Shown: one piece after another, positions 7,259 through 13,296 of the stretch
How the letters are laid out: every line of letters starts with the position of its first letter
Numbering within the stretch: position 1 is the first letter of the stretch
Origin: CAYRVX01 sp964642165
Lineage (GTDB): Bacteria; Planctomycetota; Phycisphaerae; SM23-33
Reading direction: 5' to 3'
Length of the DNA stretch: 25,637 nucleotides
Assembly (NCBI GenBank): GCA_964642165.1
Contig: CAZXOC010000076.1
Span: 1 to 25,637 of the forward strand
Notes under the pieces: generated by a model
What the model saw: the letters and a program-made list of their open reading frames with translations, nothing else
What the model was told of the DNA's origin: nothing
The model's database searches: none
Program-made: the position numbers and the translations under genes

Positions 7259-7954
7259 ATGTCAGACGCACGCGCCCCAGTCGAGACCGATCCCCCGACC
7301 GACGAGGCCCGCGCCGCCGAGCAGCGCGAGATCGCCGCCACCGTGGAGGCGATCCTCTTCGCGACCGAATCGCCCATCTCGGCGGCGAAGATCGCGGCCG
7401 TGGCCGAGCTGCCCGGCCGCCGCGGGGTGAAGCAGGCCATCGAGGCGCTCAACCGGCGATACGAGGAGATGGGCTGCGCGTTCCAGATCGAGTCCATCGC
7501 CGGCGGCTACCAGGTCCTGACGCGCCCGGAATACCACGACGTCGTGTCGCGGCTGTCTCGCACGCGAAGCGAGACGCGCCTTTCGCAGGCGGCGCTGGAG
7601 ACGCTGGCCATCGTGGCCTATCGCCAGCCCGTCCTGCGGGCGGACGTCGAGGCGATCCGCGGCGTCGCGTGCGGCGAGGTGCTTCGAGGCTTGATGGACA
7701 AGCACCTGGTCAGGATCGTCGGGCGGGCGGAGGTGCTCGGGCGCCCGATGCTGTATGGCACGACCCGGCGGTTCCTGGAGGTCTTCGGCCTCAGCGACGC
7801 GAAGGACCTGCCCAAGGTCGAGGAGCTCCGCCGAGCCGCCCCCGACGGCAAGGTGCCGGACGACGACACCCAGGGCAATGGCGGCGAAAGCCCACCCACT
7901 GTACAGGATTTGGGCGGAGACGACCCGCCCCCTGCCCATCCGGCTGCGCAATGA
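7259..7954 (+). CDS. scpB: Segregation and condensation protein B (ScpB)
   Basis: The 231-residue protein is the kleisin-associated ScpB subunit of the SMC-ScpAB condensin complex, which compacts and segregates the chromosome. Two winged-helix domains are recognisable: the first contains VEAILFATESPIS, the second starts with LSQAALETLAIVAYRQP and continues with the RGVACGEVLRGLMDKHLVRIVG region, ending in LYGTTRRFLEVFGL. The C-terminal tail (after about residue 190) is acidic, Gly/Pro-rich and probably disordered. The start is ATG at 7259; a TTG sits immediately upstream at 7256, but GAAGGTG (7248-7254) is usable by either. scpA, commonly just upstream, is not seen; it may lie in the gap or elsewhere. 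The gene converges with the CBM48-like gene across a strong hairpin. Confidence 0.95.
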   Translation: MSDARAPVETDPPTDEARAAEQREIAATVEAILFATESPISAAKIAAVAELPGRRGVKQAIEALNRRYEEMGCAFQIESIAGGYQVLTRPEYHDVVSRLSRTRSETRLSQAALETLAIVAYRQPVLRADVEAIRGVACGEVLRGLMDKHLVRIVGRAEVLGRPMLYGTTRRFLEVFGLSDAKDLPKVEELRRAAPDGKVPDDDTQGNGGESPPTVQDLGGDDPPPAHPAAQ

Positions 7955-7955
7955 A

Positions 7956-7997
7956 CCAGCCAACGGATCGGACCCGAGGGCCTCGTCCGTTGGCTGG
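7956..7997 (+). terminator. 12-bp perfect-stem hairpin after scpB
   Basis: CCAGCCAACGGA (7956-7967) pairs with TCCGTTGGCTGG (7986-7997) around an 18-nt loop, starting one base after the scpB stop. A third partial copy, GGTTGGCTGG, follows at 8013-8022. There is no T-run on either strand, so it may end transcripts or protect 3' ends between the convergent genes without being a classic intrinsic terminator. Confidence 0.6.
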
Positions 7998-8032
7998 AAG
8001 GGTTCTCTGGGGGGTTGGCTGGACGTTGCGGC

Positions 8033-8359
8033 TCAGGCGGCGGCGATTCCCGTCGCTGCCGCGGCGGGCTTGACCACTCTCAGCGTCCTCGCCGGAACCC
8101 GCACGATGCTGTCGAAGCCGAACCGCCCCGGCTCCACGCCGAACGCGGCATAGTCCGTAAACCACGCCCCGTCCGCGTTGTAGCGAAAGCGGAACTCCCC
8201 GGCTGGCAGCTTCATCTGCGCCTTCCAGTAGCCGTCGTCGCCGCGCCTCATGGCCAACTCCGTCGGCTGCCAGTTGTTGAAGTCTCCCGCCAGGTGCACA
8301 CACTCGGCCGAGGGACAGTAGAAGAGGAACTCAACCCAGTCTTCCGTAACCGTTACCAT
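8033..8359 (-). CDS. Small stand-alone glycogen-binding (CBM48/isoamylase N-terminal-like) protein
   Basis: The 108-residue protein consists almost wholly of one early-set beta-sandwich domain as found in AMPK-beta and at the N-terminus of branching and debranching enzymes. Signature features are LAGDFNNWQP (23-32), DGYWKAQMKLPAGEFRFRYNAD-like strands with Trp45 and Tyr60, and WFTDYAAFG (66-74). After residue 90 comes a short basic and Ala-rich tail. No catalytic domain is attached, so it is likely to bind alpha-glucan or to act as an adaptor; binding is inferred from the fold. ATG at 8359 is preferred because the domain begins there and AAGGATG precedes it. The frame stays open far upstream, but that sequence has no domain character and different composition. 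Expression probably depends on the long upstream region, since the preceding reverse-strand gene ends 394 bp away. Confidence 0.85.
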   Translation of the reverse strand: MVTVTEDWVEFLFYCPSAECVHLAGDFNNWQPTELAMRRGDDGYWKAQMKLPAGEFRFRYNADGAWFTDYAAFGVEPGRFGFDSIVRVPARTLRVVKPAAAATGIAAA

Positions 8360-8488
8360 TTCAACATCCTTATCGTGCCTCAATTGTCCCCTTAGACGCA
8401 CCGAGCGGCTCGGTTGTTCACTGCCGCGTTTCACACCTCCTATCGGATCGTCGGGACATCCGGTTAACTTGTGATCTGAGTAAACCTT

Positions 8489-8543
8489 GCTCGAAGCACC
8501 GCCTGCACACACCGCCCCGCACACGGGCGAACGACCTTCGAGC
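8489..8543. other. Stem-loop candidate within the long leader
   Basis: GCTCGAAG (8489-8496) is perfectly complementary to CTTCGAGC (8536-8543). On the reverse strand, the enclosed sequence can form an inner hairpin CGCCC/GGGCG. Eight closing base pairs plus an inner stem suggest a folded RNA domain. Which strand is transcribed is inferred only from the downstream reverse-strand gene. Confidence 0.4.
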
Positions 8544-8629
8544 GCAGCCCAAGACACTCCTGGGTCAGACAACGTGACGTGGGTGGTGCTGTCCCTCATA
8601 CCCTCCGTAACGCAGCACAATCCAATAGC

Positions 8630-8658
8630 ATTGTACCTGCAACCGTCCCGCTTGGCAC
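8630..8658 (-). promoter_or_regulatory. Candidate promoter of the CBM48-like gene
   Basis: On the reverse strand, GTGCCA (8653-8658, 4 of 6) and TACAAT (8630-8635, 5 of 6) are 17 nt apart. The predicted start leaves a leader of about 260 nt before the ATG at 8359. Confidence 0.4.
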
Positions 8659-8719
8659 GCGGGCGCGCCGGAAAAAGGAAGGTCCCCCGCCCTGCTCTCT
8701 GCGCAGCCCATTTCGCGAG

Positions 8720-8754
8720 AAAAAGATACGCCCGCGCCCCTCTTCGCGGTTTTT
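8720..8754. terminator. Bidirectional intrinsic-terminator-like element after the flavoenzyme gene
   Basis: CCGCG (8732-8736) pairs with CGCGG (8745-8749) across an 8-nt loop. Reading the reverse strand, a run of five T (8724-8720) follows 7 nt after the stem. Reading forward, five T (8750-8754) follow directly. It abuts the stop of the reverse-strand flavoenzyme at 8754-8756, the transcript it most plausibly ends. Confidence 0.5.
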
Positions 8755-11402
8755 CACGGTCGATGGGACACGCCTCCGGCGAGGAAGACATCGATCTCCT
8801 CGGCCGCACGCCGGCCATCGGCGACGGCCTCTACGACGGTCGCCCCACCGTTGACGAGGTCCCCGGCGGCCCATACGCCGGTGCGGGTCGTTGCCAGCGT
8901 GCGAGGGTCGACCTTGACCAGGCCGGCCTCGGTCAGCTCGACGCCGTCCAGCGCGGCGGCCAACCGCGGGTCGAGCCGCTCGCCGATGGCCTCGATCGCC
9001 AGATCGAGCTTCAGCACGAACTCGCCGTCCGCCTGCACGATCGGACGGCGGCGGCCGGAGCTGTCCGGCGCGCCCAGGTCCGTCCGGGCGACGACCACGC
9101 CGCACAGTCGGCCGGCATCGTCGGTCAGGTACCGTATCGGCTGACACAGCAGCAGGAAGTGCACGCCGGCGTCCAGGGCCTCGGCACGCTCGGCGGGCCA
9201 GGCGGGCATCTGCGGATAACTCCTTCGATAGAACAGGAATACGTCATCCGCCCCGCCTCGCGCCGCCGCGGTCGCCGCGTCCGTGGCCGTGTTGCCGCCA
9301 CCGATAACCGCCACCCGCCCGCCGCAGCGGTGCTCCGGGTTGCGGTTCATCTGCCGAAGGAAGTCATCGGCCGCCACGACGCCACGGGGGCACGGCTGGC
9401 CCTCATCCACCAGTGACGGCCCGGCGCCGAGCCCCACCGCCAACAGCGCCGCGTCGAAGCCTTCGGCCAGCACGTCGCCCAGGGTGAACTCGGCCCGCAG
9501 CGCCGTGCCGAGCCGCCAGGTGAGGCGGTCGGATGGGACGGAGTCGAAGATGGCGTGGATCTCGGCGGCGGCCCGTTCGGCCGTCAGGCGCGAGGTCGGA
9601 ATCACGCTGCCGAGCTTGCCGCCGACGTCCCCGGCCGCATCGAAGACCGTCACGCGGTGGCCGCGCTGGAGCAGTTCCGCGGCCGCCGACAGCCCGGCCG
9701 GGCCGGCGCCGATCACGGCTACGTCGTGCCCGGTGCACTTCTTGGGCACGGGCAAGGTCGCCCAGCCGGCCTCGACGGCACGCTGGGAGAGGTACCGCTG
9801 GATCTCGGCAATCGGCACGGGTCCGTCGCCGATGTAGTTCTGGATGCACCCGGCCTCACACTGCACCTCCGCGGGGCAGAGGCAGCCGCAGATCTCCGGC
9901 AGGATGTTGCCCTGCCGGAGGATGCGGTAGGCCTTCTCCTCTTCGCCGTCGGCCAGCGCCGCCAGGAAGCCTGGGACGTCCACCCCCGCCGGGCAGCGGG
10001 CCACGCACCCGGCGTCGGGGCAGCGCCGGCACTGCGAGGCCAGCCGCTGGAGCGTCTGGGGGTCCCTGTGGCGCCCGGCCCGGAAGATCGGGCCGTACAC
10101 CTCGTGGTCGCGCACGACGCACCCCGCACGCCCGCCATCTCGCATGATCTGCGTGCACGAGCTGCACACCACGCAGACCTTCTGCGGGTCCATGCCCCCG
10201 TGCCGGAGAACGTCCCTGGCGAAGTCCGGATAGGCCAGTGCCCCGCGCCCCAGCCCGACCAGGCTTGCCCAGCCCGCCTGGATCACCCCGGCTGCAAACT
10301 GCGGCACGTACTGCCGCAGCCACGTGTAGCCCGAGCCCACGATCGCCACGTCCGGATGGGCCTGCTGGACCTGCCGGACCACGTGGATGATCCGCGCCAC
10401 GCCCGTGAGGGGGTCTTCCGGCGGGTCGGGCCAGTCGGTGATCATCCAGTCGGCCGGACGGTTGACGTGCGGGTTCCAGTACGGGTTGCCGACCGTCGCG
10501 TTGACGCCGCCGACGCCGGCTGCCTTGAGCTGCCCGACCAGCCGGATCGGCTCGGCCAGGTCCGGTTCGCTCACGTCGTCGCTGCGGACGCCCCAGCCGT
10601 AGGGGTGCGGGATGCCGTCGTAGGCGTTGAGGCGGCAGGTGACCTCGATGCGGTCGCCCACGGCGTCGCGGACCCTGGCGGCCGTCTCCCGCAGCATCCG
10701 CGTCCGGTTCTCGTAGCTGCCGCCGTATCGGCTGTGCTCGCGCGTGAACGAGGCGAGCAGCTCGCTGATCAGGTAGCGGTGGCAGCTCTTGATGTCCACG
10801 GCGTCGAAGCCGGCGTCCGCGGCCAGCCGCGCGGCGGCGACGTACGCCTCCTGGAGCTTATCCAGCTCGTCGTCCGTGATCAGCGGGTAGTCCGCCGGCA
10901 GCTTGTGGACGGGATCGAGCACGGCCGAGTGATGGGCGATGATCGGCGCGGGGGCGCTGCGCGGCTTGCTGTAGCGCCCGGAGTGCGTCAGTTGCAGGAC
11001 GCAGACGGGTTCGCATCCGGCGTGCCGGCGCGCCGCGGCGCGGGCGGCTTCGACCATCTCGCGAAAGGCCCCCACCGTCCCGTCGTGCAGCCAGAGCTGC
11101 CTGGGGTTGGCGCGGCCGTCGGGATCGACGGCGCAGGCCTCCCACCAGATCATCCCCGCCCCGCCGGCGCCGAAGCGGCGGTAGCGGCGGAGGGTGAGCG
11201 GCGTCGGGGCCCCGTCGGCCGTGCCGTCGCAGCCCTCCATCGGCTGGACGACGAAGCGGTTCGGCACGGTCAGCCGACCGTAGCGGACTTCGCTGGCGAG
11301 CACGGAGAGGTCGTCGCTGGTCGGCAGGTCCAGCCCGCGGCGGGCGATCGCTTCGGCCAGCTCCTCCAGGCTGCGGTACGAGAATCGCTTCGACGGCTCC
11401 AT
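8754..11402 (-). CDS. FMN/Fe-S/FAD oxidoreductase: OYE barrel fused to a GltD-like NAD(P)H module
   Basis: The 882-residue protein joins three parts. Residues about 35-405 form an old-yellow-enzyme FMN barrel (VPNRFVVQPMEG; CHRYLISELL; SRYGGSYENRTR). Next come cysteine clusters: C410-C413-C416-C428, the position of the 4Fe-4S site in 2,4-dienoyl-CoA-reductase-type OYEs, then C458/C461/C466/C470 (CRRCPDAGC..RCP) and C505/C507/C509/C515/C519, the double-cluster pattern of GltD and dihydropyrimidine dehydrogenase. The C-terminal part is a FAD/NAD(P) module with VIGAGPAG (563-570), a second VIGGGNTATD nucleotide site and GVWAAGDLVNGG near the end. Electrons would flow from NAD(P)H via FAD and Fe-S to FMN and an activated C=C bond. 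No signal peptide is present. ATG at 11402 is chosen because family sequence begins there. The substrate is unknown. Confidence 0.88.
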   Translation of the reverse strand: MEPSKRFSYRSLEELAEAIARRGLDLPTSDDLSVLASEVRYGRLTVPNRFVVQPMEGCDGTADGAPTPLTLRRYRRFGAGGAGMIWWEACAVDPDGRANPRQLWLHDGTVGAFREMVEAARAAARRHAGCEPVCVLQLTHSGRYSKPRSAPAPIIAHHSAVLDPVHKLPADYPLITDDELDKLQEAYVAAARLAADAGFDAVDIKSCHRYLISELLASFTREHSRYGGSYENRTRMLRETAARVRDAVGDRIEVTCRLNAYDGIPHPYGWGVRSDDVSEPDLAEPIRLVGQLKAAGVGGVNATVGNPYWNPHVNRPADWMITDWPDPPEDPLTGVARIIHVVRQVQQAHPDVAIVGSGYTWLRQYVPQFAAGVIQAGWASLVGLGRGALAYPDFARDVLRHGGMDPQKVCVVCSSCTQIMRDGGRAGCVVRDHEVYGPIFRAGRHRDPQTLQRLASQCRRCPDAGCVARCPAGVDVPGFLAALADGEEEKAYRILRQGNILPEICGCLCPAEVQCEAGCIQNYIGDGPVPIAEIQRYLSQRAVEAGWATLPVPKKCTGHDVAVIGAGPAGLSAAAELLQRGHRVTVFDAAGDVGGKLGSVIPTSRLTAERAAAEIHAIFDSVPSDRLTWRLGTALRAEFTLGDVLAEGFDAALLAVGLGAGPSLVDEGQPCPRGVVAADDFLRQMNRNPEHRCGGRVAVIGGGNTATDAATAAARGGADDVFLFYRRSYPQMPAWPAERAEALDAGVHFLLLCQPIRYLTDDAGRLCGVVVARTDLGAPDSSGRRRPIVQADGEFVLKLDLAIEAIGERLDPRLAAALDGVELTEAGLVKVDPRTLATTRTGVWAAGDLVNGGATVVEAVADGRRAAEEIDVFLAGGVSHRP

Positions 11403-11408
11403 CCACCG

Positions 11409-11414
11409 AGTATA
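11409..11414 (-). promoter_or_regulatory. Candidate -10 element of the flavoenzyme gene
   Basis: TATACT on the reverse strand matches the -10 consensus at 5 of 6 positions and ends 6 nt before the ATG at 11402, so transcription would begin on the start codon. No good -35 is visible at 16-18 nt. Confidence 0.4.
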
Positions 11415-11487
11415 CCGGCGGCCCGGAGGAGGCGCATGGCATTTTCCCGAGCCGCGGGCGCGGCATCGCCGGCGTGGCCCTGGCGGC

Positions 11488-11516
11488 TTGCTTTCGCGGT
11501 GCGGCGCCCCTACACT
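11488..11516 (+). promoter_or_regulatory. Candidate larC promoter
   Basis: TTGCTT (11488-11493) and TACACT (11511-11516, 4 of 6) are 17 nt apart. The predicted start lies about 30 nt before the GTG at 11554, which supports that start over the upstream in-frame TTG that forms part of this -35. Confidence 0.45.
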
Positions 11517-11553
11517 CGCCGCGACCGTCGGCAAGCCGGGAAGGAAGTGTCGT

Positions 11554-12852
11554 GTGGCCATAGCCTACTTCGACTGCTTCGCGGGTGCCGCGGGCGACAT
11601 GATCGCCGCGGCGCTGGTCGACGCGGGGGCCAGCATCGAGTCCCTCCGCGCGGAGATCGCGAAGCTCGGCATGGAGGGCGTTCACCTGTCGGTGGAGACG
11701 GTACAGCGCGGCGGCATCGCCGCGTTGCACTTCCAGGTTCACGAGCACGAGGCGGACCCCGCGCACGACCATGGGCACGAGGCCCACGACCATGGCCACG
11801 GCCACGAGCACAACCACGATCATGCCCACGACCACGGCCATGACGCCGGCCACCATGGGCACGCCCACGCCCACCCGCATCGCCGCCTGAGCGACATCCT
11901 CGAGATGATCCAGGGCGCCGGTCTTGCCGAACGGGTCGTCGAACGGGCCCGGCGCATCTTCCAGCGTCTGGCCGAGGCCGAGGCGAAGGTCCACGGCACG
12001 GGCATCGAGGAGGTGCACTTCCACGAGGTCGGCGCGGTGGACAGCATCGTGGACGTGGTCGCCGGCTGCGTGGGGCTGGAGCTGCTGGGCGTCGATCGGG
12101 TTGTCTGCGGGGCCATTCCCCTCGGCAGCGGGACGGTCACCTGCGAGCACGGGGAGTTGCCCGTGCCGGCCCCGGCGACGGCGCAACTGATCGTGGGCGT
12201 CCCCACGCGCGGCGCCGAGATCGCCGGCGAGGCCACCACCCCCACGGGCGCGGCCGTGCTGACCACACTGGCCGAGTCCTACGGCCCGCTGCCGCCGATG
12301 GACGTCGCGGCGATCGGGCACGGGGCGGGCACGCGCGAGGGCCGGCCGCTGCCGAACATCCTGCGCGTCTTCGTCGGCGAGGAAGCCGGCGACGGGCAGG
12401 TCGACAGCGTCGTCGAGCTCGCCGCCAACGTGGACGACTGCACGGGCGAGATGATCGGCGCGGCGATCGAGAAGCTGCTGGCCGCCGGCTGCCTCGACGC
12501 CTGGGCCGCCCCGATCGTTATGAAGAAATCGCGTCCGGCGTGGCAGGTCTCCGCGTTGTGCAGCCCGCACGACGTGCCGGAGGCCGAACGAATCCTCTTC
12601 GCCGAGACGACCACGTTCGGCGTCCGCCGGCGGACGTGCGGGCGAACGAAGCTCCGGCGAGCCCACGACACGGTGGAGACGCCGTACGGCCCGATCCGCG
12701 TGAAGGTGGGCCGCCGAGGCGACGAGGACGTGACCGCCGCACCGGAGTTCGAGGACTGCCGTCTGGCCGCCGAGGCGCACCACGTGTCGGTGAAGGAGGT
12801 TCTGGCCGCCGCGCTGGCGATCCACCGGCAGGCCCCGCGTCGAGGAGAGTGA
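11554..12852 (+). CDS. larC: LarC, nickel insertion protein for the nickel-pincer (lactate racemase-type) cofactor
   Basis: The 432-residue product matches LarC, which inserts nickel into pyridinium-3,5-bisthiocarboxylic acid mononucleotide in a CTP-dependent reaction, giving the cofactor of LarA-type racemases and epimerases. The N-terminal signature AIAYFDCFAGAAGDM (2-16) is clear, followed by a His-rich segment (residues 63-109, 21 His of 47) suited to nickel binding or storage, then HFHEVGAVDSIVD (155-167) and the C-terminal LarC2 region with ELAANVDDCTGE and VMKKSRPAWQVS. The LarC1 and LarC2 parts are one continuous frame, unlike the frameshift-split gene of Lactobacillus plantarum. The start is GTG at 11554 with AAGGAAG 6 nt upstream. 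larA, larB and larE are not in this window. It is first in an operon with a small membrane/HTH protein, whose ATG lies 2 nt past the stop. Confidence 0.95.
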   Translation: MAIAYFDCFAGAAGDMIAAALVDAGASIESLRAEIAKLGMEGVHLSVETVQRGGIAALHFQVHEHEADPAHDHGHEAHDHGHGHEHNHDHAHDHGHDAGHHGHAHAHPHRRLSDILEMIQGAGLAERVVERARRIFQRLAEAEAKVHGTGIEEVHFHEVGAVDSIVDVVAGCVGLELLGVDRVVCGAIPLGSGTVTCEHGELPVPAPATAQLIVGVPTRGAEIAGEATTPTGAAVLTTLAESYGPLPPMDVAAIGHGAGTREGRPLPNILRVFVGEEAGDGQVDSVVELAANVDDCTGEMIGAAIEKLLAAGCLDAWAAPIVMKKSRPAWQVSALCSPHDVPEAERILFAETTTFGVRRRTCGRTKLRRAHDTVETPYGPIRVKVGRRGDEDVTAAPEFEDCRLAAEAHHVSVKEVLAAALAIHRQAPRRGE

Positions 12853-12854
12853 GG

Positions 12855-13277
12855 ATGTGGCAGTGGTTCCTGGCGGGCGCGCTGGTGCTGGTGAACGCCG
12901 CGACGGTGCTGATCGTGGTAGCCGTCGTGCGGCTTCACCTGCGCCGCGCCGCCGGGCGCGACGAGGCCGACGAACCGCCGCGGCAGCCGGGCGGCCTGCC
13001 GGAGGACATCGAGCCGCGCCTCGCCGAGCGGGTCGAGCGGCTGCGAGGGCTGCTGGCCGAGGCCGACCAACGCATCGCCGAACTCCGGCGGCTGCGCGAG
13101 CCGGCACGGTGGGCCCGGCAAGGACCCGGTCCGGCCGACGCCCGGCAGCGGGAAGTCCTCCGCCTGGCGCGGCAGCAGATGGGTGCGGTCGACATCGCCC
13201 GGCAGGTCGACCTGGACGTGGGCGAGGTCGAGTTGCTGCTCAGCCTGTACGGCTCGCCCGAGGCAGGCCGGGCGTGA
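12855..13277 (+). CDS. Small membrane-anchored protein with coiled coil and DUF2802/DUF6115-like helix-turn-helix
   Basis: The 140-residue protein has one N-terminal transmembrane segment (about 4-27), a basic stop-transfer patch, a helical coiled-coil-prone region (about 55-82) and a C-terminal helix-turn-helix-like motif (about 100-132: EVLRLARQQMG, AVDIARQVDLDVGEVELLLSLYG). This layout resembles small proteins annotated DUF2802 or DUF6115. Whether the HTH contacts DNA is unknown, and tethering to the membrane would be unusual for a classical regulator. The RBS GAGTGAGG overlaps the larC stop, so translation is probably coupled. No gene-specific function can be proposed. Confidence 0.75.
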   Translation: MWQWFLAGALVLVNAATVLIVVAVVRLHLRRAAGRDEADEPPRQPGGLPEDIEPRLAERVERLRGLLAEADQRIAELRRLREPARWARQGPGPADARQREVLRLARQQMGAVDIARQVDLDVGEVELLLSLYGSPEAGRA

Positions 13278-13296
13278 CGCGCCGGGCGAGGAGCAG

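Larger units (their letters stand above)
8360..8753. other. 394-bp gene-free region, less GC-rich and rich in inverted repeats
   Basis: I see no convincing CDS on either strand. The stretch contains A/T-rich segments (GTTAACTTGTGATCTGAG, GAAAAAGGAA, AGAAAAAGATA) uncommon in the neighbouring genes. It holds a terminator-like hairpin at its right end, a reverse-strand promoter candidate at 8630-8658, the 8-bp inverted repeat at 8489-8543, and a short hairpin ACCGAG-CGG-CTCGGT near 8400-8414. The reverse strand also has two strong Shine-Dalgarno-like stretches (GGAGGGT followed by ATG near 8595-8605, and AGGAGGT near 8435-8441), each followed by at most a short or featureless frame. It probably acts as the long 5' leader of the CBM48-like gene; a non-coding RNA is possible. 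Confidence 0.5.

Noticed and set aside
8652..8670. TGGCACG at 8653 as the start of a sigma-54 promoter
   Set aside because: The matching GC element at the -12 position is missing and no gene follows on that strand.
8360..8818. N-terminal extension of the CBM48-like gene, whose frame is open up to 8818
   Set aside because: The added residues show no domain, the region has promoter and hairpin features, and AAGGATG precedes the ATG at 8359 where the domain begins.
11488..11553. Upstream TTG start for larC
   Set aside because: It overlaps a promoter candidate, lacks an RBS and adds residues before the conserved AYFDCF start.
11750..11880. His-rich repeat of larC as a separate repeat element or assembly artefact
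   Set aside because: Codons and spacing are irregular and the frame continues through both LarC halves. His-rich linkers are known in LarC proteins.
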